This document shows, piece by piece, positions 1 through 7,631 of a stretch of 22,571 nucleotides of DNA (positions are counted from its first letter, which is position 1; the number at the start of each line of letters is the position of its first letter). The stretch is from Verrucomicrobia bacterium UBA1629. GTDB taxonomy: Bacteria > Verrucomicrobiota > Kiritimatiellia > RFP12 > UBA1067. The stretch is from contig DCMF01000083.1 in assembly GCA_002321305.1 (NCBI GenBank), positions 1 to 22,571 of the forward strand. Reading direction: 5' to 3'. The position numbers and the translations under genes were made by a program. The notes beneath the pieces were generated by a model, which worked only from the letters and a program-made list of their open reading frames with translations, did no database searches and had not been told where the DNA came from.

Positions 1-2
1 GC

Positions 3-1997
3 GCCTTGCAGGACTGGAGCGGGCTTTGGCGTTTCGCCTGGACGCACAGCGACTGGTACGGGTTCATAAAGCCAGAGATCAGCACCGTGGCTTCGTTCGA
101 CGTCGTCAACGACCCGATCCAGCGCGTGGCCGAGCGCGCGGGCATCGCGCTCTTCCTGCGCGGCGACGCGGCGCCGCTGACGAACGCATGGCGCGTGGGC
201 TACAGCCGCAATTGGCTGAAGACGCTCGATCCCGCCTTGGCGCTGAACGTCCACCGCAAGGAGACGGCGCAGGTCGGCTGGTCGGCCAAGTACGGAATGG
301 ACCTGGACGGCACGACGCCGGACGAGATGCCGCCGCTGCCGGCGCCTGGGCGGCAGGTTTCGGTCGACCGGGAGAAGGGCGTGTTCCGCGTGGACACGCC
401 GCGCACATCGGGCGGCTACGTCGAGGAAGGTCTGCTGGACGCCGGCGCTTTGCGGGCGCAGGTCTCCGGCTCGCCCGCGACCGTGTACGCGACGTCGCTT
501 TCGGACGAGCCGATCCGTTCGGCCGCGCGCATTCTCGTCGCCCATCTGACGGACGTCCAGCGCGCGCACACCAAGTTCGCCGATGCGGACATGAAGATCC
601 TGCTCTCCTGGGGCGATACGCCGCAGATGCTGATGCGTCCCGGCAAGGCGGAAATCTCGCTTGCCGTGTCGCATCCGGAAACCTATGCGGTCTGGTCGCT
701 GGGACTTGACGGCGCGCGTCGCGCCAAGGTTCCCTGTCGTGCCGAGGAAGGACGATTGGCGTTTCTGGCGGACGTGTCGGCCGATCCCAAGTCCGCGACC
801 TGCGTCTACGAGGTAGTCCAGGAGAGGGACTGGGTGGGCGAGGCTCCCAAACGCCTCAAGAGCGGGGCGAGCGCCCCTTCGCTGTCGGTTCTTGGCCCGA
901 AGTCCGAGCTTGTCAAGGGGGATTTCGCACGCTTCGCGCGCGTCTGGGCGCGCCTGGAGAAGGGCGAGCCCGTCCGCATCGCCGTCGTGGGCGGCTCGAT
1001 CACGCAGGGCGCGGGCGCGTCCAAGGCCGAGAACCGCTACGGCGAGCGTTTCGCCGCCGGCTGGCGGCGGGCGTTTCCGGGGGCGAAAATCGAGTTCGTC
1101 AATGCGGGCATCGGCGCGACGGGCTCGGACATCGGCGCGTTCCGCCTGCAGCGCGACGTGCTGTCGAAGAAGCCGGATGTCGTGGTCGTCGAGTTCTCGG
1201 TGAATGACGGGCGGGACAAGCGCTGGGCGGCGAGCTACGAAGGCGTCCTGCGGCAGCTGCTGAAGGCGCCGGGCGACATCGCCGTCATCGCGCTCGGCAT
1301 GGTCGGCCAGGACGGGACGAGCGCGCAGGAGTTCCATGCGCCCGTTGCGGCGCACTACGGCGTGCCGTACGTCAGCTACCGCGACGCGCTGTACCCGTAT
1401 GTCAAGGCGGGGCTGGTCAAGTGGCGCGACCTGTCGCCCGACACCATCCATCCGAACGACGACGGGCACGCGCTCGCCGCCGCGCTGCTCAACCGTTGCC
1501 TGGCGAACGCCTATGCGGCGTTCAAGGCGTCCGGCCGCGCGCCGGCGGCGGTTCCGCCCCTGCCCAAGCCGCTGTACGGCACGGACTTCGACCAGGGCGC
1601 GTTCGTCGAGATGAAGGACGTGAAGCTGCTGGAGAACAAGGGATTCTTTCCGCTGCGGGACTGGTGCTGGGGCGAGGGGCTGGCCTGCACGAACGCGGGC
1701 GGACGCCTGCGCTTCGAGGTCGAGGGCTCGACGGTCGCGCTCCTGTACCGCGTCGGGAAGGAGCCGTACAACTGGGGCAGGTTCTCCGTCCGGCTGGACG
1801 GGAAGGACGTGGCGACGGGACTGGACGGCTACCGCGACCAGTGGTGGTGGCATACGCCGTCCGTCTTCCTCTGCAAGGGCCGGCCGGGACGGCACACGGT
1901 CGAAGTCGAGACGCTTGCCGAGAAGAACGGGAAAAGCGCGGGCTTCGGCTGCCAGCTGACGGGCGTGCTCGTTTCGGGCGGAACGGTCGCGGAATGA
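3..1997 (+). CDS. Glycosidase C-terminal region fused to SGNH/GDSL esterase (5'-truncated by window edge)
   Basis: The reading frame is open to the left edge, so the true start lies upstream and the visible TTG at 6 is not convincing. Residue numbers count from that TTG. Residues 1 to about 290 look like the end of a clan-A-type glycoside hydrolase followed by a beta-rich domain (ILVAHLTDVQ, LMRPGKAEISLAV); the family is not certain. Residues about 320-510 form an SGNH hydrolase: block I GGSITQG with nucleophile S331, an NAGIGATGS glycine block, N400 in FSVNDG, and D479/H482 in DTIHPNDDGH. Residues about 530-663 are a beta-sandwich-like tail rich in Trp (DQWWWH), common after SGNH esterases. 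The likely role is removing acyl groups and cleaving glycosidic bonds of the same polysaccharide. It lies directly before a GH97 gene, which fits a saccharolytic cluster. The SGNH assignment is strong; the N-terminal glycosidase assignment is inference. Confidence 0.8.
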   Translation, partial: ALQDWSGLWRFAWTHSDWYGFIKPEISTVASFDVVNDPIQRVAERAGIALFLRGDAAPLTNAWRVGYSRNWLKTLDPALALNVHRKETAQVGWSAKYGMDLDGTTPDEMPPLPAPGRQVSVDREKGVFRVDTPRTSGGYVEEGLLDAGALRAQVSGSPATVYATSLSDEPIRSAARILVAHLTDVQRAHTKFADADMKILLSWGDTPQMLMRPGKAEISLAVSHPETYAVWSLGLDGARRAKVPCRAEEGRLAFLADVSADPKSATCVYEVVQERDWVGEAPKRLKSGASAPSLSVLGPKSELVKGDFARFARVWARLEKGEPVRIAVVGGSITQGAGASKAENRYGERFAAGWRRAFPGAKIEFVNAGIGATGSDIGAFRLQRDVLSKKPDVVVVEFSVNDGRDKRWAASYEGVLRQLLKAPGDIAVIALGMVGQDGTSAQEFHAPVAAHYGVPYVSYRDALYPYVKAGLVKWRDLSPDTIHPNDDGHALAAALLNRCLANAYAAFKASGRAPAAVPPLPKPLYGTDFDQGAFVEMKDVKLLENKGFFPLRDWCWGEGLACTNAGGRLRFEVEGSTVALLYRVGKEPYNWGRFSVRLDGKDVATGLDGYRDQWWWHTPSVFLCKGRPGRHTVEVETLAEKNGKSAGFGCQLTGVLVSGGTVAE

Positions 1998-2083
1998 AAG
2001 CGAACGGCCGCGCTGCGCGTCGGGACGGGAATCCGGCGCGTTGAGATCGAAAGCCGAGGGGAAACTTGAAAGGAAACCGAGAG

Positions 2084-4144
2084 ATGAGGAAAGTCATTGT
2101 TCTGTGCGCGTGCGTCTGCGGCATTCCGCTTGTGGAGGCGTTCGCCGCCGGCGAGCCCGTGGCGGCGGCCGTCTCGCCTGACGGCCGCAACGAGATCCGC
2201 CTGTACGCCGAGCCGTTGCGCTACGAGGTGCGGCGCGACCGGGCGGTCGTGGTCGCGCCGACGCCCGTGAACCTGCGCGTCGACGGACGCGAGCTGGCGG
2301 CGCGCGACGCCCGTCCCCTGTCGGTCGCCGCGCACGCGTCGGCGGGCACGCTGGCGACGCCGGTCTACAAGAAGGCGTCCATCGACCTCGCGGCGAACGG
2401 GTGCCGTGCGGACTTCGGCGGCTGGGGAATCGCGCTGGCGGCCCGCGATGACGGCGTCGCCTACCGCTTCGAGCTGAAGTTTCCGGGGACGGTCCGCATC
2501 GACGGCGAGACGGCGGGCGTCACGGTTCCGTCCGGCGAGGCGGACTGCATCGCCTATTACGAGCAGAGCGGCAATTCGGGATGCGAAGAGGCCGTCAGCC
2601 AGGGCCTCGCCGCGAAGGACGTCGAATGCCGCCGCCTCTATCTGCCGTTCGTCTACACGGTCGGCGGCAAGACGGTCGCCGTGACGGAGTCGGACGTGTG
2701 CGACTATCCGATCTGGGATTTGCAGCGCGTCTCGACGAACGCGCTTTCGTTCGCGGGGCGGTTCGCGCCGTGGCCGACGGCGTTCGTCAACGACAGCGGC
2801 GTCGATCGGGCGAAGGGCGCGGCGCGCGAGATCCACTGGAGTGTCACGGCGCGGGCGGACTACCTGGTCGAGACGGCCGGGACGCGGACCTTGCCGTGGC
2901 GCACGTTCATCCTGGCCGACGCCCCCGCAAAGCTGATGGAGGCCGATGCCGTCATGGCCTTTGCGCGTCCGGCGGCGGAATGCGCGGACTTCTCGTGGGT
3001 GAAGCCCGGCAAGGTCGCCTGGGAGTGGTGGAACGACTGGGACAACAAGGGGAAGGCGGCCGGATGCAACACGAAGACCTACGAGCGGTTCATCGACTTC
3101 GCCGCGAGCAACGGGGTCGAGTACGTGATTCTCGACGCGGGGTGGAGCGTTCGGAACGACATCTGGAAGTTCAACCCCGACGTGGACGTGCCGCACCTGA
3201 TCGAATATGGCGCAAAGCGGAATGTCGGCATCATCCTGTGGATGGGCTGGGCGCAGGCGGAGGGCGACGAAGAGCGCGTCGCGGCGCATTTCGCGACGCT
3301 CGGCGCGAAGGGGTTCAAGGTCGACTTCATGGATCGCGGCGATGCGGCGGTCGAGCGCTTCCTGTGGACGTTCGCCGAGGCGTGCGCCCGCCACAGGATG
3401 GTCGTCGACTACCACGGCGCGCACCGGCCGACGGGGATGAGCCGCGCCTATCCGAACGTGCTGAACTACGAGGGCGTGCACGGCCTTGAGATGATGAAGA
3501 TCTTCTCGGGCGAGAAGGACATCCTTGGGCACGACGTGCGCATCTGCTACTCGCGCATGGTCGCCGGACCCATGGACTACACGCCCGGCGCGATGGACAA
3601 TTATCCGTTCGCCCGCTATCCGCGCATGGACAGGAAGACAATCGTCTGGGAGGATCCGAAGACCTGGCAGGAGACGGAATTCTGGCGCAACCCCGGCTCG
3701 ACCGGCACGCGGGTGCGGCAGATGGCGATGATGGCGCTCTATGAGGCCCCGCTGCAGATGCTCTGCGACTCGCCGGCAAAGTATGAGCGCGAACGGGAAT
3801 GCTTCGCTTTCATGGCCGCCGTGCCGACCGTCTGGGACGAGATGAGGGCGCTGGATGGCACGCCGGATTCCTATGCCGCCGTGGCGCGCAGGAAGGGGAA
3901 CGTCTGGTATGTCGCGGCCATCGGGAACGCGGCGGCGCAGACGGTGCGCTTCGACACGGCGTTTCTCGGCGCGGGCACGTGGACGGCCGAGATCTTCCGT
4001 GACGCCGATGACGCGGACGTCGAAGCTCGCCGTTATGTCCGTGAAAAGAAAGACGTCCAGGCGGGAGATGCCCTCGAATTCCGCTTGGCGCCCGGCGGCG
4101 GCTTCGTCGCGCGCTTCACGCGCAAGAGCCAAGGGGTGGAATGA
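2084..4144 (+). CDS. Secreted glycoside hydrolase family 97 (alpha-galactosidase/alpha-glucosidase type)
   Basis: This 686-residue protein has GH97 architecture: an N-terminal beta-sandwich (SPDGRNEIRLYAE, about residues 25-280), a catalytic TIM barrel (about 290-570) and a C-terminal beta domain. I chose the ATG at 2084 because it begins a signal peptide (MRKVIVLCACVCGIPLVEAF) and has AAGGAAA upstream; an upstream TTG at 2066 would put charged residues before it. The barrel carries GFKVDFMDRGD at 410-420 and EGVHGLE at 463-469. In GH97 an Asp at the first site marks the retaining alpha-galactosidase-like branch, whereas SusB-type inverting enzymes lack it. D414 and E469 are 55 apart, the same spacing I recall for the nucleophile and acid/base of the characterised retaining enzyme. 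The substrate is therefore probably an alpha-galactoside, but this is inferred. The stop overlaps the region just before the next gene, so the two are likely co-transcribed. Confidence 0.88.
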   Translation: MRKVIVLCACVCGIPLVEAFAAGEPVAAAVSPDGRNEIRLYAEPLRYEVRRDRAVVVAPTPVNLRVDGRELAARDARPLSVAAHASAGTLATPVYKKASIDLAANGCRADFGGWGIALAARDDGVAYRFELKFPGTVRIDGETAGVTVPSGEADCIAYYEQSGNSGCEEAVSQGLAAKDVECRRLYLPFVYTVGGKTVAVTESDVCDYPIWDLQRVSTNALSFAGRFAPWPTAFVNDSGVDRAKGAAREIHWSVTARADYLVETAGTRTLPWRTFILADAPAKLMEADAVMAFARPAAECADFSWVKPGKVAWEWWNDWDNKGKAAGCNTKTYERFIDFAASNGVEYVILDAGWSVRNDIWKFNPDVDVPHLIEYGAKRNVGIILWMGWAQAEGDEERVAAHFATLGAKGFKVDFMDRGDAAVERFLWTFAEACARHRMVVDYHGAHRPTGMSRAYPNVLNYEGVHGLEMMKIFSGEKDILGHDVRICYSRMVAGPMDYTPGAMDNYPFARYPRMDRKTIVWEDPKTWQETEFWRNPGSTGTRVRQMAMMALYEAPLQMLCDSPAKYERERECFAFMAAVPTVWDEMRALDGTPDSYAAVARRKGNVWYVAAIGNAAAQTVRFDTAFLGAGTWTAEIFRDADDADVEARRYVREKKDVQAGDALEFRLAPGGGFVARFTRKSQGVE

Positions 4145-4170
4145 CGAACGAGTCAATGAGGGAGATGACG

Positions 4171-6027
4171 ATGAAACAGTTGCTTTTGGCGGCCGCGTTC
4201 GCGGCGCTCGCGACGCCCATGGCGATGGCGGATCTGCTGCATCTTGAGACGGAAGCCTTTGAGACATGGGGCGGCTGGGTCAACGATACCCAGTTCATGG
4301 ATGCGGACCACTCCTCCTATCTGCTGGCGCACGGTCTCGGAAAGCCCGTCGCCAACGCGAGAACGTCCTTCAGGATCGAGACGCCCGGCCCGCACGCCGT
4401 CCTTGTGCGCACGAAGAATTGGACGGCCCCCTGGTCGGAATCCGCCGCAGGCCTGTTCCAGGTCAAGATTGACGGGGCGGTTCTGCCGAAGGCGCTCGGC
4501 GCGTCCGGCAAGGGCGAATGGCTGACGGAAACGGCGGGGACCGTTTCGCTCGCCGCCGGCGTCCATACGCTGGAGCTCGTCGACCTGACGGGCTTTGACG
4601 GACGCTGCGACTGGGTGGAAATCAAGTCTGACGCAGCTGCGGCGGTACCTGCGGCGCCGGTCAAGGTCGAGAAGCGCGAGTTCGACCTGGTTGTCGTCGG
4701 CGGCGGCATCGCTGGGATCACGGCGGCGATTTCCGCCGCGCGTCTCGGTCTCGCGGTGGCGCTGGTGCAGGACCGGCCCGTCCTTGGCGGCAACAACTCC
4801 AGCGAAGTGCGCGTGCATCTCGGGGCGTGGCAGAACATGCCGCCCTATCCGAGGCTCGGCGACGTCGTCGCCGAAATCGGTCCGGCGGCGGGCGGAAACG
4901 CGCAGCCCGGGGCGGTCTACGAGGACGGCCGCAAGCTCGCCGCCGTGCAGGCCGAGAAGAACATCTGCCTCTTCCTCAACACGCGCGTGGACGCCGTGGC
5001 GACAAACGGCGCGGGCCGCATCCTTTCCGTCTCGGGACGGGACACGCGGCACGGGAACCGCATGGTCTTCGAGGGGCGGTGGTTCGTGGACGCGACGGGA
5101 GACGGCACCGTCGGCTTCCTGGCGGGGGCCGACTGGCGCGAGGGACGCGAAGCGAAAGGCGAGACGGGCGAAGCCTGGGCGCCCGAAAAGGCGGACATGC
5201 TGACGATGGGCGCGAGCGTGCAGTGGTATGCGGGGGTCGCCAAGGACGGCAAGCCCGCTGCCTTCCCCCTGCAGCCGTGGATGATCCGCTTTACGGATGA
5301 AAACGGGCATCAGGGCGTGCATGGCGACTGGGACTGGGAAACGGGCCTTGGGCGCGAACAGATTGCCGAAGCGGAACATATCCGTGACTACGGGTTGCTT
5401 GTCGCCTTCTCCAACTGGGGGTACGTGAAGAACCTGGCGTCGAACCGCACGGACTATGCGGACAAGGAGCTGAAGTGGGTGGCCTACAACGCCGGACGGC
5501 GCGAATCGCGGCGGCTGATGGGCGACTGGGTGCTGAGCGAGAACGACATTGACGCGCGCACCGTCTTCCCGGATGCGACCTGCGCGGCGACATGGACGAT
5601 CGACCTGCACTGGCCCAAGTCGGCCAAGGAGTCCAAGTTCGCGGGCGAGCCCTTCCGCAGCGATTCGCTCAACAAGGCCATCTGGCCGATGGCGATTCCC
5701 TACCGCTGCTACTATTCGCGCAACGTGCCGAACCTGTTCATGGCCGGGCGAGACATTTCGGTCACGCATATCGCCCTTGGAACAACCCGCCTGATGCGCA
5801 CGCACGGCATGATGGGCGAAGTCGTCGGCATGGCGGCGGCGATCTGCGCGAGGCGCAGCTGCGATCCGCGGGCGGTCTACACGGACCACCTGGACGAGCT
5901 CAAGGCCCTCATGGCAAAAGGCGTTGGCGACGGCAAGGTGCATCCGCCCCAGATGTACAACCTGCAGCACTCCAAAGACCCGGCCTTCAACCGCCGCGGA
6001 TCAGACGCAAACCACCAATTGCGCTAA
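4171..6027 (+). CDS. Secreted FAD-dependent oxidoreductase with N-terminal carbohydrate-binding-like domain
   Basis: The 618-residue product starts with a clear signal peptide ending in ATPMAMA. The ATG at 4171 is preferred because GAGGGAG sits 6-7 nt upstream; an earlier ATG at 4141 overlaps the GH97 stop but would add a polar extension before the signal. Residues about 22-155 are a beta-sandwich-like domain resembling accessory sugar-binding modules. From residue 171 an FAD-binding Rossmann fold begins (DLVVVGGGIAGITAA, GGG at 177-179), followed by the PVLGGNNSSEVRVHLG segment typical of the FAD_oxidored family and a late GRDISVTHIALGTTR motif near the FAD site. Such proteins are frequent in sugar-degradation clusters of PVC bacteria and are often labelled xanthan-lyase-like, but their reaction is not settled. 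Sugar oxidation is a reasonable guess from the neighbouring GH97 and esterase genes. Export implies that the cofactor is loaded before Tat transport or outside the cytoplasm; I see no twin-arginine motif. Confidence 0.85.
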   Translation: MKQLLLAAAFAALATPMAMADLLHLETEAFETWGGWVNDTQFMDADHSSYLLAHGLGKPVANARTSFRIETPGPHAVLVRTKNWTAPWSESAAGLFQVKIDGAVLPKALGASGKGEWLTETAGTVSLAAGVHTLELVDLTGFDGRCDWVEIKSDAAAAVPAAPVKVEKREFDLVVVGGGIAGITAAISAARLGLAVALVQDRPVLGGNNSSEVRVHLGAWQNMPPYPRLGDVVAEIGPAAGGNAQPGAVYEDGRKLAAVQAEKNICLFLNTRVDAVATNGAGRILSVSGRDTRHGNRMVFEGRWFVDATGDGTVGFLAGADWREGREAKGETGEAWAPEKADMLTMGASVQWYAGVAKDGKPAAFPLQPWMIRFTDENGHQGVHGDWDWETGLGREQIAEAEHIRDYGLLVAFSNWGYVKNLASNRTDYADKELKWVAYNAGRRESRRLMGDWVLSENDIDARTVFPDATCAATWTIDLHWPKSAKESKFAGEPFRSDSLNKAIWPMAIPYRCYYSRNVPNLFMAGRDISVTHIALGTTRLMRTHGMMGEVVGMAAAICARRSCDPRAVYTDHLDELKALMAKGVGDGKVHPPQMYNLQHSKDPAFNRRGSDANHQLR

Positions 6028-6037
6028 CTGTGGACCC

Positions 6038-6064
6038 AGTGGTAGGGGTCGAGTGGTAGGGTCG
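6038..6064. repeat. Tandem 13/14-nt repeat AGTGGTAGGG(G)TCG
   Basis: Two adjoining copies, 6038-6051 and 6052-6064, differ by one G. The first overlaps a small inverted repeat GACCC...GGGTC (6033-6050). It lies in the 114-nt gap between the oxidoreductase and rluB. No run of T follows, so it is not a standard terminator. The rest of the gap holds the rluB promoter. Confidence 0.6.
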
Positions 6065-6125
6065 GCGAATCGCAGGGGTACAGCTGCGTTCGCGCGGGCG
6101 GCGTCGTTCGCAGCATGGCCTCATG

Positions 6126-6134
6126 TGGTATAAT
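6126..6134 (+). promoter_or_regulatory. Extended -10 promoter of rluB operon
   Basis: TGG followed by a perfect TATAAT (6129-6134). Transcription would start about 7 nt downstream, at 6141-6142, which coincides with the rluB ATG at 6142, so the message is probably leaderless. A weak TTCGCA at 6107-6112 could serve as -35 with a 16-nt spacer. Confidence 0.75.
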
Positions 6135-6141
6135 ACGGGGC

Positions 6142-6879
6142 ATGGACACAAACGAGAATTCAGGCGAACGGCTTCAGAACATCTTGGCGCACGCGGGCGT
6201 GGCTTCGCGGCGCGGCGCGGCGGCGCTGATCGCGTCGGGCGTCGTCACGGTCGATGGGCTGGTCGTGAAGGAGCCGGGCGCGCGCTTCGGCGCGTCCGCC
6301 GAGATCCGCGTGAACGGGCGTCCCCTCGTCGCGGCGGAGAGGAAGCGCACGGTCGTCCTCAACAAGCCCGTGGGCGTACTCTCGACGATGAGCGACCCGT
6401 TCGGCGGGCGCACGGTCGCCGAGCTCGTGAAGACGCCGGAGCGGCTCGTGCCCGTCGGCCGCCTCGACAAGGATTCGGAGGGCCTCCTGCTCATGAGCAA
6501 CGACGGCGATCTCGTCAACCGCCTGACGCATCCGCGCTTCGAGCATCGCAAGGTCTATCTCGTCAAGGTCGCGGGCCGCTGGAGCGCCGACAAGCTCGCG
6601 ACGCTGCGCTCGCCGCTGACGCTCGACGACGGCTACACGATCCGTCCCGTGCCCGTGGAGGAGGTGCGCGACCTCGGCGCGAACGTGCGGCTCCTGAAGT
6701 TCACGCTCAGGGAGGGGCGCAAGCGGCAGATCCGCAAGATGTGTTCGGCGGCGCACCTCGTTGTCCTGTCGCTGCGGCGCGTCGCCGTCGGGGCGTTCGA
6801 GCTGCCGCCCGACCTCGAACCCGGCGCATGGCGCGACCTGACGGCTGCGGAGATCGAGAGCCTGTTCGCCGAGGCCTAG
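6142..6879 (+). CDS. rluB: Pseudouridine synthase, RsuA/RluB family
   Basis: The 245-residue protein has the two expected parts: an N-terminal S4 RNA-binding domain (RLQNILAHAGVASRRGAAAL, about residues 9-65) and a catalytic domain with the family signature PVGRLDKDSEGLLL, where D109 is the catalytic aspartate. LREGRKRQIRKMC near residue 190 is the conserved C-terminal RNA-contact motif. Enzymes of this family convert a specific uridine of 23S or 16S rRNA to pseudouridine in the cytoplasm. RluB is preferred to RsuA from the overall sequence, but the two are hard to separate by eye. The ATG at 6142 lies at the predicted transcription start and has no Shine-Dalgarno. It is the first gene of a run leading into nth 5 nt later. 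Confidence 0.87.
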   Translation: MDTNENSGERLQNILAHAGVASRRGAAALIASGVVTVDGLVVKEPGARFGASAEIRVNGRPLVAAERKRTVVLNKPVGVLSTMSDPFGGRTVAELVKTPERLVPVGRLDKDSEGLLLMSNDGDLVNRLTHPRFEHRKVYLVKVAGRWSADKLATLRSPLTLDDGYTIRPVPVEEVRDLGANVRLLKFTLREGRKRQIRKMCSAAHLVVLSLRRVAVGAFELPPDLEPGAWRDLTAAEIESLFAEA

Positions 6880-6884
6880 CCGCC

Positions 6885-7631
6885 ATGAATGCAAGGACAG
6901 GCGAGACTTCGGATCGGCGGCGGCTTCTGCGGAAGATCGCGGCGATTGACGCGGCGCTGAAAGCCGAGTTCAAGGCGCACGCCGCGCCGATCATCGAACT
7001 CGTCGAGGCGCAGACGCACGATCCGTTCTGCGTGCTGGTCGGGACGATCCTGAGCGCGCGCACGAAAGACGCCTGCACGGCCGGGGCGGTGAAGCGGCTC
7101 TTCGCCGCCGGCGTCGCCCGCCGCGACGTGGGGGCAGACCCCGGCACGGACGTGGGGACAGGCCCCGCCGCCCCGTTCTGCGCGGACGATTTGGAGCGCC
7201 TGAGCGTGGCGGAGATCGAACGTCTCATCTATCCCGTCGGTTTCTACCGCGACAAGGCGCGGCACCTGAAGGAACTGCCGCGCGTCCTGAAGGAGAGGTT
7301 CGGCGGCGTCCTGCCGCACACGGTCGAGGAGCTGTGCGCGCTGCCCGGCGTCGGACGCAAGACGGCGAACCTGACGGTCGCCGTCGGCTTCGACCTGCCC
7401 GCAATCTGCGTGGACGTGCACGTGCACCGCATCTCGAACCGTCTGCGGCTCGTGCAGACGAAGACGCCGCTGGAGACGGAGATGGCATTGCGCAAGCTGC
7501 TGCCCGTCAAGTACTGGAAGACGTGGAACTCGCATCTTGTCTCGTTCGGGCAGACCCGCTGCGGGCCGGTGCGCCCGAAGTGCGCGGGGTGTCCGATTCG
7601 GAATTACTGTCAAGAGGAGAAGGAAAAATGA
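6885..7631 (+). CDS. nth: Endonuclease III, DNA glycosylase/AP lyase
   Basis: The 248-residue enzyme removes oxidised pyrimidines from DNA and nicks the abasic site in base excision repair. The helix-hairpin-helix LPGVGRKTAN carries the catalytic lysine K159, and D177 in CVDVHVHR is the second catalytic residue; their spacing of 18 matches E. coli K120/D138. The C-terminus has the complete [4Fe-4S] motif C-X6-C-X2-C-X5-C (CGPVRPKCAGCPIRNYC). The protein is about 35 residues longer than usual, largely from an insertion around residues 78-100 (RRDVGADPGTDVGTGPAAP) encoded by a 24-nt tandem repeat. The ATG at 6885 lies 5 nt after rluB, and the stop overlaps the folP ATG, so translation is probably coupled. 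Function should be intact because the insert is away from the catalytic motifs. Confidence 0.92.
   Translation: MNARTGETSDRRRLLRKIAAIDAALKAEFKAHAAPIIELVEAQTHDPFCVLVGTILSARTKDACTAGAVKRLFAAGVARRDVGADPGTDVGTGPAAPFCADDLERLSVAEIERLIYPVGFYRDKARHLKELPRVLKERFGGVLPHTVEELCALPGVGRKTANLTVAVGFDLPAICVDVHVHRISNRLRLVQTKTPLETEMALRKLLPVKYWKTWNSHLVSFGQTRCGPVRPKCAGCPIRNYCQEEKEK
7125..7172 (+). repeat. 24-nt tandem duplication with GGGGACAGACCCC core inside nth
   Basis: Two 24-nt units, 7125-7148 and 7149-7172, each start with GACGTGGGG and contain a quasi-palindromic core (GGGGGCAGACCCC at 7130-7142, GGGGACAGGCCCC at 7154-7166). Each unit adds exactly eight codons (DVGADPGT, DVGTGPAA), so the frame is kept. The same core recurs four times in the hyfB-like gene. 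Confidence 0.8.

Noticed and set aside
6028..6125. Terminator or small RNA after the oxidoreductase gene
   Set aside because: There are short inverted and tandem repeats but no T-run and no convincing stable stem, so only the repeat was recorded.
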